Positions 6,493-12,032 of a DNA stretch of 12,032 nucleotides are shown here, in pieces (the stretch's first letter is position 1; every line of letters starts with the position of its first letter). A program made the position numbers and the translations under genes. Source of the stretch: Candidatus Electronema nielsenii (GTDB lineage Bacteria; Desulfobacterota; Desulfobulbia; Desulfobulbales; Desulfobulbaceae); assembly GCA_026122915.1 (NCBI GenBank), contig JAGIXO010000046.1:1-12032 (forward strand). The letters run 5' to 3'. Below the pieces are notes generated by a model. That model was not told where the DNA came from and did no database searches. It worked only from the letters and a program-made list of their open reading frames with translations.

Positions 6493-6630
6493 GCTTGTGA
6501 GATAAGCTCGATAGTGCTTGTGAGTCAAACTCACAAGCGTTTATGAGTTCAAGCCACAAGTGCTTGTGAGATAAAGTTACAAGCACTATCGAGTTTGAGT
6601 CGCAAGTGCGGTTGAGCTGGGCTGGGATAT
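6493..6630. repeat. palindromic 23-base tandem array 2 (six units)
   Basis: Six units of exactly 23 bases run without spacers: 6493, 6516, 6539, 6562, 6585 and 6608 are their first bases. Unit 2 (6516-6538) is a perfect hairpin: GCTTGTGAG, loop TCAAA, CTCACAAGC. Units 1, 3 and 4 keep the CTTGTGAG-like left arm or the CACAAGC-like right arm; units 5 and 6 are more diverged, and unit 6 reaches the stop codon of the nuclease-like gene (6630-6632). No spacer sequences exist, so this is not a CRISPR array. Possible roles are transcription termination or RNA stabilisation 3' of the nuclease gene, a protein-binding array for the promoter at 6403-6431, or a dispersed palindromic repeat family. Confidence 0.85.
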
Positions 6631-7529
6631 CACACGGAGGAAGGATGCGTGCTTGAGCTATCTTTAAATGGCCACAGAGCACGTGTTCGTGTTCCATTTT
6701 CATCAACTATGCAGCCTCTGTCTCCTTCTGGTGTTTTTAAGATAACTACTTGAAGAGGATTCGTGCTTGAAGAGGATGTTGCTTCAATAAATGGTATTTG
6801 TTGAAACTTAGCCAACTTGTTCTGCACGATAGTTTTATGGGTAGATATTCTCAGGCGGACACGTATGTCTTGGACGTAACCTGAGCGTCCGTTGTACTCG
6901 ATTTGGCAAGGAGGGAAACCAAGACCAGATAATGGAAACGAAAACTCATGCACTCCATCTGTCTTGGAATATACAGCATCACGGAAGTCCTGTTGACTCA
7001 TTACGTGGCGAACGATCTCATCTATTGTGAAGCTGATTTCACCTAAAGAAAAAGACGTATCCAGATGTGCTGCAAACAGTTCCCGATTGCCATCTCCGAA
7101 CTCACATACAACAAAGCAGTCATACTGTAGTTCTAAGTCCGTAAGCATTGATTGTGACCCTAACATGGCAACAGGCCAGTCAGTCTCGCAGGCTTCTTCT
7201 ATAGTAAGTGTCTCAATGTTGTAAAAGCGAGCCTTCTTAATTGCTGGTTTAGCGAATCCACTTCTTGAAACAAGGATAAGATTATCTGTTTCTATGTCAT
7301 CATGCTTTGCACGCATCTCTTCAATCCAAGGAGTGCCGGCACGTCTTTTCCTGTCCCGCACCTCGACACCTATTTTCTTTGCTGGTGTAGTGATCAAGAT
7401 ATCTATTTCACGTTTTTCACCCGTCACTTTGTCCAGCATCATTGCTGACTCCTCAACATTTGTGTGCCCGTCAAGTGTCATGTGCAACAATGTTACAAGG
7501 CGTTGAAATGCATTAGTTCGTTTAGGCAT
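6630..7529 (-). CDS. PD-(D/E)XK restriction-endonuclease-like protein
   Basis: A 299-residue protein whose N-terminal about 115 residues look like the Mrr-like PD-(D/E)XK nuclease fold. The segment TGEKREIDILI (36-46) carries D43, IGVEVRDRKRR (53-63) carries E56 with R58 in the usual lysine position, and WIEEMRAKHDD (68-78) then LILVSRSGFAKPAIKKA (84-100) follow the order of that fold. The remaining about 185 residues are unrecognised and may bind a target. No methyltransferase, specificity subunit or helicase is next to it, so it is an orphan, perhaps a type IV-like or repair nuclease. The start ATG (7527-7529) has no good Shine-Dalgarno. A weak promoter candidate has TATAAA at 7576-7581. 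GC content here is low (27 of 60 bases at 7081-7140), unlike lysS just upstream. Confidence 0.72.
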   Translation of the reverse strand: MPKRTNAFQRLVTLLHMTLDGHTNVEESAMMLDKVTGEKREIDILITTPAKKIGVEVRDRKRRAGTPWIEEMRAKHDDIETDNLILVSRSGFAKPAIKKARFYNIETLTIEEACETDWPVAMLGSQSMLTDLELQYDCFVVCEFGDGNRELFAAHLDTSFSLGEISFTIDEIVRHVMSQQDFRDAVYSKTDGVHEFSFPLSGLGFPPCQIEYNGRSGYVQDIRVRLRISTHKTIVQNKLAKFQQIPFIEATSSSSTNPLQVVILKTPEGDRGCIVDENGTRTRALWPFKDSSSTHPSSV

Positions 7530-7589
7530 GTTCTAACAAAGGGATAGCCAGATTCTATAGAGATGCTAATGGCATTTTATATGGAAAAC

Positions 7590-7628
7590 AGCAACAAAAC
7601 AAAGGCCAGATGAAACTATCCGGCCTTT
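7590..7628 (-). terminator. intrinsic terminator of lysS
   Basis: Read on the minus strand, 10 bases after the lysS stop, AAAGGCC (7622-7628) pairs with GGCCTTT (7601-7607). After one mismatch, three more pairs close a 6-base loop (7612-7617). The T-rich tail GTTTTGTTG follows. The structure ends the lysS transcript, so the nuclease-like gene downstream needs its own promoter. Confidence 0.8.
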
Positions 7629-7638
7629 TGTGTTCCCT

Positions 7639-9126
7639 CTACTTCACTTCCGCCTTCAAATGCGGGAAGAGAATCACATCCCTGATCGACGGCGAATCCG
7701 TCAGCAGCATGACCAGCCGGTCTATGCCGATGCCTTCGCCTGCCGCTGAGGGCATCCCGTACTCCAAGGCACGGACAAAGTCCTCATCCATTTCCGGGTG
7801 TATCTCCTCGTCGTTGCCGCGCTCCTCAATCTGCTTGACGAAGCGTTCGCGCTGATCAATCGGGTCGTTCAGCTCGGAGAAGGAGTTGGCGATCTCCCGC
7901 CCGGTGATGAACAGCTCGAAGCGGTCGGTGATGCTGGGGTCTGCCTCGTTGCGGCGGGCAAGCGGCGATATCTCCGCTGGATACGAGGTAATAAAGGTCG
8001 GGTTGATCAGCTTCTCCTCCACCAGCAGCTCGAAGAGGCCGGTGCGAGCCTTGCTTGGCCCGGAGTCCGGCTGCAAGTCCACCTTGTACCGCTTGGCCAG
8101 CTCCATCACCGCCGCGTCATCGCCCACCACTGCCGCATCCAAGCCCGCCACTTCGCTCAGAGCCTCAGTCATGGACAGCCGTCGCCACGGCGGGGCAAGG
8201 TTGATCGGCGTGCCTTGGTAGGTGATCTGCATCGAGCCGTTCACCTGCTGACAGATGGAGGAGATCATCTCCTCGGTGCAGTCCATCATGTCCTCGTAGG
8301 TGGCGTAGGCCTGATAGAACTCCAGCATGGTGAACTCCGGGTTGTGCCGGGTAGATAGCCCCTCGTTGCGGAAGTTGCGGTTGATCTCGAAGACACGCTC
8401 GAAGCCGCCGACCAGCAGCCGCTTGAGGTACAGCTCCGGGGCGATGCGCAGGTACAGCTCCATGTCCAGCGCGTTGTGGTGGGTGATGAAGGGCTTGGCC
8501 GCCGCGCCGCCGGGGATCGGGTGGAGCATCGGGGTTTCCACTTCCAAGAAGCCGCGCTGGCTGAGGAAGGCCCTGATCAGCCGGATGATCTCCATGCGCT
8601 TGCGGAACGTGCTGCGCACCTCCGGGTTGACGATCAGGTCAACATAGCGCTGGCGGTAGCGGGTCTCGACATCGGTCAGGCCATGGAACTTCTCTGGCAG
8701 CGGCCGCAGCGACTTGCAGATCATGTGCAGGCGCGTGGCCTCGATGGACGGCTCGCCGGTCTTGGTCTTGAACGGCCTGCCTTCCACGCCGACAATGTCG
8801 CCCGCGTCCCACTTCTTAAAGTGGCCGAACTGCTCCTCGCCGAGCACGTCCAAGCGGGCGTAGATCTGGATGCGGGAGGTCTCGTCCTGCAACTGAAAGA
8901 AGGCCGCCTTGCCGAACTTGCGTAGCACCATCACCCGGCCCGCTATGCGGCAGGACACGCCTTCCGGGGCGTGCGTCTCCGGCTCTAAGACCTCGGCCTG
9001 CGGGAGGATATCAGCAATATGCTGCGGGTGCTTGAAGTCGTTGCTGAACAGCTTCACGCCGTCGTCGGCGAGGCTCTGCGCCTTTTCCCGGCGCTGAATG
9101 AGGAGCTGATTTTGATTATCTATCAT
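7639..9126 (-). CDS. lysS: lysyl-tRNA synthetase, class II
   Basis: Charges tRNA-Lys in the cytoplasm. The 495 residues show an N-terminal OB-fold anticodon-binding domain (about 58-140) and a class II catalytic domain. Motif 2 lies within 252-269 (FRNEGLSTRHNPEFTMLE) and motif 3 within 463-475 (GEGIGIDRLVMLL), followed by SIRDVILFP (480-488). The length is normal for the family (E. coli about 505). The ATG at 9124-9126 has no clear Shine-Dalgarno; the 80-base gap to ahcY holds two competing hairpins. GC content is conspicuously high (41 of 60 bases at 8401-8460), against 32 of 60 in ahcY at 10021-10080. In related genomes, as I recall, lolC follows directly; here a run of accessory genes intervenes. 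Confidence 0.97.
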   Translation of the reverse strand: MIDNQNQLLIQRREKAQSLADDGVKLFSNDFKHPQHIADILPQAEVLEPETHAPEGVSCRIAGRVMVLRKFGKAAFFQLQDETSRIQIYARLDVLGEEQFGHFKKWDAGDIVGVEGRPFKTKTGEPSIEATRLHMICKSLRPLPEKFHGLTDVETRYRQRYVDLIVNPEVRSTFRKRMEIIRLIRAFLSQRGFLEVETPMLHPIPGGAAAKPFITHHNALDMELYLRIAPELYLKRLLVGGFERVFEINRNFRNEGLSTRHNPEFTMLEFYQAYATYEDMMDCTEEMISSICQQVNGSMQITYQGTPINLAPPWRRLSMTEALSEVAGLDAAVVGDDAAVMELAKRYKVDLQPDSGPSKARTGLFELLVEEKLINPTFITSYPAEISPLARRNEADPSITDRFELFITGREIANSFSELNDPIDQRERFVKQIEERGNDEEIHPEMDEDFVRALEYGMPSAAGEGIGIDRLVMLLTDSPSIRDVILFPHLKAEVK

Positions 9127-9139
9127 GGCTACACATTGA

Positions 9140-9190
9140 GGTTATGGCGCAAAAGTAGGGTTACAGCACTACAGCACGCCATAACCCTAC
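9140..9190 (-). promoter_or_regulatory. competing hairpins in the ahcY-lysS gap
   Basis: Two perfect stems cannot form together. Stem A pairs 9182-9190 with 9155-9163 (GTAGGGTTA with TAACCCTAC, 18-base loop) and on the minus strand is followed by TTTTG, like a weak terminator. Stem B pairs 9177-9186 with 9140-9149 (GGTTATGGCG with CGCCATAACC). Both use bases 9182-9186. The region ends 14 bases before the lysS ATG. This is the geometry of an attenuator or a translational switch, though no known riboswitch class is recognised. Confidence 0.5.
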
Positions 9191-9206
9191 ACCTACACCT
9201 CGTGGA

Positions 9207-10493
9207 TCAATACCGGTAATAATCAGGCTTGTACGGACCATCGGCATTTACGCCAATATAGTCTGCCTGCTCTTTAGTGAGGGTAGTCAAATGGGCGTTG
9301 ATCTTCTGAAGATGCAGCCGCGCAACCATCTCGTCCAAACGCTTGGGCAAGAAATAAACCTGCTTCTCATAAAGATTGGAGTTATTCCACAATTCCATCT
9401 GCGCCAACACCTGATTGGTGAAGGAATTGCTCATCACAAAGCTGGGATGACCGGTAGCGCAACCGAGATTGACCAAACGACCTTCAGCTAAGACAATGAT
9501 CCGCTTGTTATCTGGGAAGATGACATGATCGACCTGCGGTTTGATGTTTTCCCATTGCAATTCTCGGATGCTGGCGATGTCGATTTCCGAATCAAAGTGG
9601 CCGATGTTGCAGACAATGGCTTGATTCTTCATTACGTTCATGTGCGCCCGACTGATCACTCGCACATTGCCGGTGCAGGTAACGAAGATGTCGCCGATAG
9701 GCGCGGCCTCTTCCATCGTCATCACTCGGTAGCCTTCCATTGCCGCTTGCAGAGCGCAGATTGGGTCGATCTCAGTCACGCAGACTACCGCGCCCATGCT
9801 GCGCAGGGCGTGCGCACAGCCTTTGCCCACATCGCCATACCCTGCAATCACCGCCACTTTGCCCGCAATCATCACATCCGTAGCACGTTTGATCCCGTCA
9901 ATCAGCGACTCGCGGCAGCCGTAGAGATTGTCGAATTTCGATTTAGTTACGGAATCGTTGACATTGATGGCTGGCGCGAGCAATTTGCCTGCCTTGGCCA
10001 TCTCGTTCAGGCGATGCACACCGGTGGTGGTTTCCTCAGAGATACCCCGAATATCCTTCATCAGCTCCGGGTATTTCTCGTGCATGATTTGGGTGAGGTC
10101 ACCGCCGTCATCCAAGATCATGTTAGGCCGCCAACCATCCGGCCCAAAAATGGTCTGCTCAATGCACCACCAAAATTCCTCTTCTGTCTCGCCTTTCCAA
10201 GCAAAGGTGGGAATGCCCGCTGCGGCCATTGCCGCCGCCGCATGATCTTGGGTGGAGAAAATGTTGCAGGAAGACCAACGCAGTTCCGCGCCCAGCTCGA
10301 CCAGCGTTTCCATCAGCACAGCAGTCTGAATGGTCATGTGCAAGCAGCCACCGATCCGCGCTCCTTTGAGCGGCTTGTCTTGGCCGTACTCGGCTCGCAG
10401 GGTCATCAAGCCCGGCATCTCGGTTTCAGCAATGGCGATTTCCTTGCGGCCCCATTCGGCCAAGCCCATGTCAGCCACTTTGTAATCAGTCAC
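9207..10493 (-). CDS. ahcY: adenosylhomocysteinase (S-adenosylhomocysteine hydrolase)
   Basis: Splits S-adenosylhomocysteine into adenosine and homocysteine, with tightly bound NAD, in the methyl cycle. The 428 residues carry HMTIQTAVL (52-60), catalytic D129 (ILDDGGD), E154, the K184/D188/N189 cluster in NDSVTKSKFDN (179-189), C193, the NAD-binding GYGDVGKG (218-225), H299 (CNIGHF) and the C-terminal YKPDYYRY with K422 and Y426, which completes the neighbouring subunit's NAD site. The length is that of the short form, without the roughly 40-residue insertion found in many bacterial enzymes. The start is GTG (10491-10493), supported by AAGGAG (10501-10506) 7 bases upstream. aroE ends 53 bases before it, so the two may be co-transcribed. 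Confidence 0.97.
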   Translation of the reverse strand: MTDYKVADMGLAEWGRKEIAIAETEMPGLMTLRAEYGQDKPLKGARIGGCLHMTIQTAVLMETLVELGAELRWSSCNIFSTQDHAAAAMAAAGIPTFAWKGETEEEFWWCIEQTIFGPDGWRPNMILDDGGDLTQIMHEKYPELMKDIRGISEETTTGVHRLNEMAKAGKLLAPAINVNDSVTKSKFDNLYGCRESLIDGIKRATDVMIAGKVAVIAGYGDVGKGCAHALRSMGAVVCVTEIDPICALQAAMEGYRVMTMEEAAPIGDIFVTCTGNVRVISRAHMNVMKNQAIVCNIGHFDSEIDIASIRELQWENIKPQVDHVIFPDNKRIIVLAEGRLVNLGCATGHPSFVMSNSFTNQVLAQMELWNNSNLYEKQVYFLPKRLDEMVARLHLQKINAHLTTLTKEQADYIGVNADGPYKPDYYRY

Positions 10494-10500
10494 AGCGTTG

Positions 10501-10506
10501 CTCCTT
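10501..10506 (-). promoter_or_regulatory. Shine-Dalgarno fixing the ahcY GTG start
   Basis: AAGGAG on the minus strand lies 7 bases before GTG at 10491-10493, and the encoded N-terminus TDYKVADMGLAEWGRKEI is the normal family start. Confidence 0.75.
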
Positions 10507-10518
10507 ATGTAGTAATAG

Positions 10519-10539
10519 GTAACATACTTGTTATGTTAC
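10519..10539. repeat. perfect inverted repeat between aroE and ahcY
   Basis: GTAACATA (10519-10526) and TATGTTAC (10532-10539) are perfect complements around a 5-base centre. The element lies 12 bases upstream of the ahcY Shine-Dalgarno. It may be a repressor or activator site for ahcY, or an AT-rich hairpin in the aroE-ahcY message. No T run follows on the minus strand, so termination is unlikely. Confidence 0.55.
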
Positions 10540-10546
10540 AGTATCT

Positions 10547-11392
10547 TTATTTTGTCGCCCTTCTCCTCAACTCTTCTTCCAGTGCCGCCCGCATGATCAA
10601 TTCCGGCGCAGTCAAACCTGTCCAAATTCTGAACTGCTCCGCGCCCTGATAAAGCAGCATAGCCAAGCCGTCAATGGTGCGACAACCTGCGGCCTTGGCC
10701 TCGCGGAGCAGTCGGGTTTCTAACGGAGCATAGACGATATCCATGACAGCGGAAAATTGAGGCAAGATGCTCGACGGAACCACAATGCCGTTTAGGTCAG
10801 GCTCCATCCCAACTGAGGTGGTGTTGATGAACACATCTGCCGAAACCCAAGCGATATCTTCGCTCGACACAAATTCACAGCCTAACCAAGTGGCTAACTC
10901 TTTGCCACTTTCTGTTGTCCGATTTGTAATCACCACTTCCGCGCCTGCCTGAACCAAGCCGAAGCCGACCGCTTTGGCCGCGCCACCCGCGCCTGCCACC
11001 AAGATACGACTTTTTTGCAGATTGATTTTTGCTGCGGCCAAGGCGGCATTGGCTCCGATCCAATCGGTGTTAAAACCTCGGACGACGGTACGCTGTCCCT
11101 CCTTTCGCAAAAGCAAGGTATTCACTGCGCCGATTTTTTCAGCCACTGGGTCGATCTCATCCAAAAAAGGAATGACCGCTTCCTTGTGCGGTACGGTGAT
11201 GCTGATTCCCTTGAAGCCCAGAGCGCGGAGACCGCTCATGGCCTGCCCGATGTCCGCAGCTTCCATTGGCACGTAAAGCCGATTCATGCCCATCAGGGTA
11301 AAGGCGGCGTTGTGCATCACCGGACTCAGCGAATGACGGACTGGGTTGCCGATAATGCCAAAGAGTTCAGTGCTGCCGTCAACGAAAGGCAC
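10547..11392 (-). CDS. aroE: shikimate dehydrogenase (NADP+)
   Basis: Reduces 3-dehydroshikimate to shikimate in aromatic amino acid synthesis. The 281 residues show the substrate-binding HSLSPVMHNAAF (20-31), catalytic K70 in ITVPHKE (65-71), GAVNTL (88-93), catalytic D110 in GFNTDWIG (106-113), the NADP-binding loop VAGAGGAAKA (132-141) with the NRT motif (157-159), and the C-terminal QGAEQFRIWTG (249-259). The length is typical (E. coli AroE has 272). The start is GTG at 11390-11392, preceded by GGGTG 7 bases upstream. It is probably the first gene of an aroE-ahcY unit. I see no convincing promoter in the AT-rich bases upstream. Confidence 0.96.
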   Translation of the reverse strand: MPFVDGSTELFGIIGNPVRHSLSPVMHNAAFTLMGMNRLYVPMEAADIGQAMSGLRALGFKGISITVPHKEAVIPFLDEIDPVAEKIGAVNTLLLRKEGQRTVVRGFNTDWIGANAALAAAKINLQKSRILVAGAGGAAKAVGFGLVQAGAEVVITNRTTESGKELATWLGCEFVSSEDIAWVSADVFINTTSVGMEPDLNGIVVPSSILPQFSAVMDIVYAPLETRLLREAKAAGCRTIDGLAMLLYQGAEQFRIWTGLTAPELIMRAALEEELRRRATK

Positions 11393-11680
11393 CGTGTTTC
11401 ACCCGTTTTTCAGAAGTAAGAGGGGAGATGCTGAGAAAATACAGAAAGTTGATGGGGAAAATATGCGTATTTCGACAGTTTAAGAAGGAATAAAAATCAG
11501 CGGCTTCGTAAGCCGAAGATTAAAACAGATCATCTGCTGGAAAAATAAAATTAAAACGGGAAGTAATCTATTATTTTTCAGCTCCGCTATTTTTTTGCTC
11601 CCCACTATATTCCCCACATTTTGCGCGCTTTTTTCTGTAGGAAAAATGCTACTGCATAAGCAGAAAAGTGGCCAGCTGAA
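11393..11680. other. AT-rich non-coding stretch upstream of aroE
   Basis: No convincing gene is visible. The stretch holds the hairpin at 11491-11515 and a direct repeat of TCCCCAC at 11599-11605 and 11611-11617 with a 5-base TATAT spacer. That gives a 12-base period, not the 10-base period of MraZ boxes. I find no promoter with both boxes near consensus. Confidence 0.5.
11491..11515 (-). terminator. terminator-like hairpin upstream of aroE
   Basis: On the minus strand CGGCTT, loop ACG, AAGCCG (11501-11515) is a 6-base-pair stem, followed after three bases by ATTTTTA (11491-11497). It would stop transcripts arriving from the right before they enter aroE, about 165 bases after the end of the open frame at 11681-11878. 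The stem is short, so the call is moderate. Confidence 0.4.
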
Positions 11681-11878
11681 CTACCTATCTCTATTTGAAT
11701 CTAACCAGATCAGACTGCCTCCGGCAAGATATTTCTTGAATAATTGTGCAAATTCATTACGATAACTGCCAGTTGACGAATTGCTATCAAGCAGCCAAGC
11801 AGCGGATGCGCAAAATGCCCCAGAATCAATTTCCAAGACACAGGCAATACGTTTCTTCGCGTCTTGCTTTAAATCAAT
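11681..11878 (-). pseudogene. 65-codon open frame without a normal start, possible gene remnant
   Basis: Between a TAA (11879-11881) and a TAG (11681-11683) on the minus strand lies an open frame of 65 codons. Its translation has the look of real protein: KKRIACVLEIDSGAFCASAA (8-27), then AWLLDSNSSTGSYR (27-40), NEFAQLFKKYLAGG (41-54) and LIWLDSNRDR (56-65). There is no ATG or GTG; the first codon is ATT, 6 bases after an AGG, and only an internal TTG is otherwise available. It could be the 3' end of a broken gene, a small gene using a rare start, or chance. The first codons lie in the inverted repeat at 11866-11885. I recognise no family. Confidence 0.3.
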
Positions 11879-11885
11879 TTAAAGC
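11866..11885. repeat. 20-base near-perfect palindrome
   Basis: GCTTTAAAT (11866-11874) and ATTTAAAGC (11877-11885) are perfect complements with only two bases between them. A hairpin with so small a loop is unlikely in RNA, so a dimeric protein-binding site in DNA is the more natural reading. The neighbouring bases are AT-rich and carry many stop codons. Confidence 0.5.
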
Positions 11886-11945
11886 CTAATTATGAGCTGC
11901 TTAAGTGGTGCTGTTTTTATCTTACTGTTATTGCAAAAGAAAAAA

Positions 11946-12032
11946 TTATCGCAGCAGCGCGTTCAGCTCCCGTAGCCGGGCCACGGAAATCTGGCCCCGG
12001 CGCGGTGGCCTGCGCGTCGCTCAGGCAGGCGT
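11946..12032 (-). CDS. possible 3' end of a gene cut by the right edge
   Basis: At about 11950 the composition changes abruptly from AT-rich to GC-rich and stays so to the edge. One minus-strand frame ends in GQISVARLRELNALLR and a TAA at 11946-11948, which looks like a genuine protein tail, but the same frame has a TGA at 12021-12023, only 24 codons earlier. A frameshift from the neighbouring frame, or a non-coding GC-rich element, would also explain it. A near-palindrome (CCGGGCCA and TGGCCCCGG) lies within the segment. Confidence 0.25.

Noticed and set aside
6484..6617. Integron attC site downstream of the nuclease-like gene
   Set aside because: On the minus strand GCTCAAC (6611-6617) fits the R'' core RYYYAAC, but the other end reads GTTATCC, which does not fit GTTRRRY. 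Array 1 lacks both cores, and no integrase gene is present.
5815..6630. CRISPR array
   Set aside because: Units abut with no unique spacers, they are degenerate, and no cas gene is present.
7798..8925. Several plus-strand open frames opposite lysS
   Set aside because: High GC reduces stop codons in all frames. The minus-strand LysRS has all class II motifs, and the antisense translations show no recognisable protein features.
10494..10546. SAH riboswitch upstream of ahcY
   Set aside because: The gap is only 53 bases and holds a simple dyad rather than the expected multi-stem structure.
9525..10649. Long plus-strand open frame (374 codons) opposite ahcY and the end of aroE
   Set aside because: It is antisense to ahcY, whose protein is intact and fully motif-bearing. 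The frame's translation is histidine- and arginine-rich with no domain, as expected of a shadow.
11599..11617. MraZ-type operator boxes
   Set aside because: The two GTGGGGA copies repeat with a 12-base period and number only two. MraZ sites are TGGGA-like boxes at 10-base period, usually three or more, next to mraZ.
11646..11765. 39-codon plus-strand frame with ATG
   Set aside because: Preceded only by a weak AGGA, with no recognisable sequence, and antisense to the more protein-like 65-codon frame. Likely chance.

Overview
The window comes from a Gram-negative bacterium. It has LolC/E-LolD lipoprotein sorting genes, so there is an outer membrane. The run lysS, lolC/E, lolD is, from memory, typical of Desulfobacterota (Geobacter and Desulfobulbus relatives). 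I infer a member of that group, perhaps a Desulfobulbales lineage, but nothing here fixes the genus. Every confident gene is on the minus strand, so the window reads biologically from right to left.

Right part (12032 to 7639). A GC-rich scrap at the right edge and an AT-rich, mostly non-coding stretch of about 550 bases (holding one open 65-codon remnant) precede three housekeeping genes: aroE (shikimate dehydrogenase), ahcY (S-adenosylhomocysteine hydrolase) and lysS (lysyl-tRNA synthetase). aroE and ahcY are 53 bases apart. The 80 bases between ahcY and lysS can fold into two mutually exclusive hairpins. lysS is much richer in GC than its neighbours and ends at a good intrinsic terminator.

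Middle part (7600 to 2149). This accessory stretch lies between lysS and lolC. In transcription order it holds an orphan PD-(D/E)XK nuclease-like gene, an array of 23-base palindromic repeats, a strong promoter and a small secreted protein gene, a second shorter copy of the repeat array, and another strong promoter driving a tight cassette. The cassette is an unrecognised 396-residue protein, an APH-fold kinase-like protein and a HAD-family protein with a changed catalytic motif. A RelE/ParE-type toxin-antitoxin pair follows.

Left part (2119 to 1). lolC/E and lolD overlap by 8 bases and end at an AT-rich terminator-like hairpin. A GC-rich stem-loop lies at the far left.

From the promoter near 5790 down to lolD, seven genes follow one another with gaps of 29 bases or less, or overlaps, and no terminator is visible between them. 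The accessory cassette, the toxin-antitoxin pair and the normally essential Lol transporter may therefore share a transcript. The items most worth a second look are the paired palindromic arrays, the three-gene kinase/HAD cassette, and the lysS leader hairpins.
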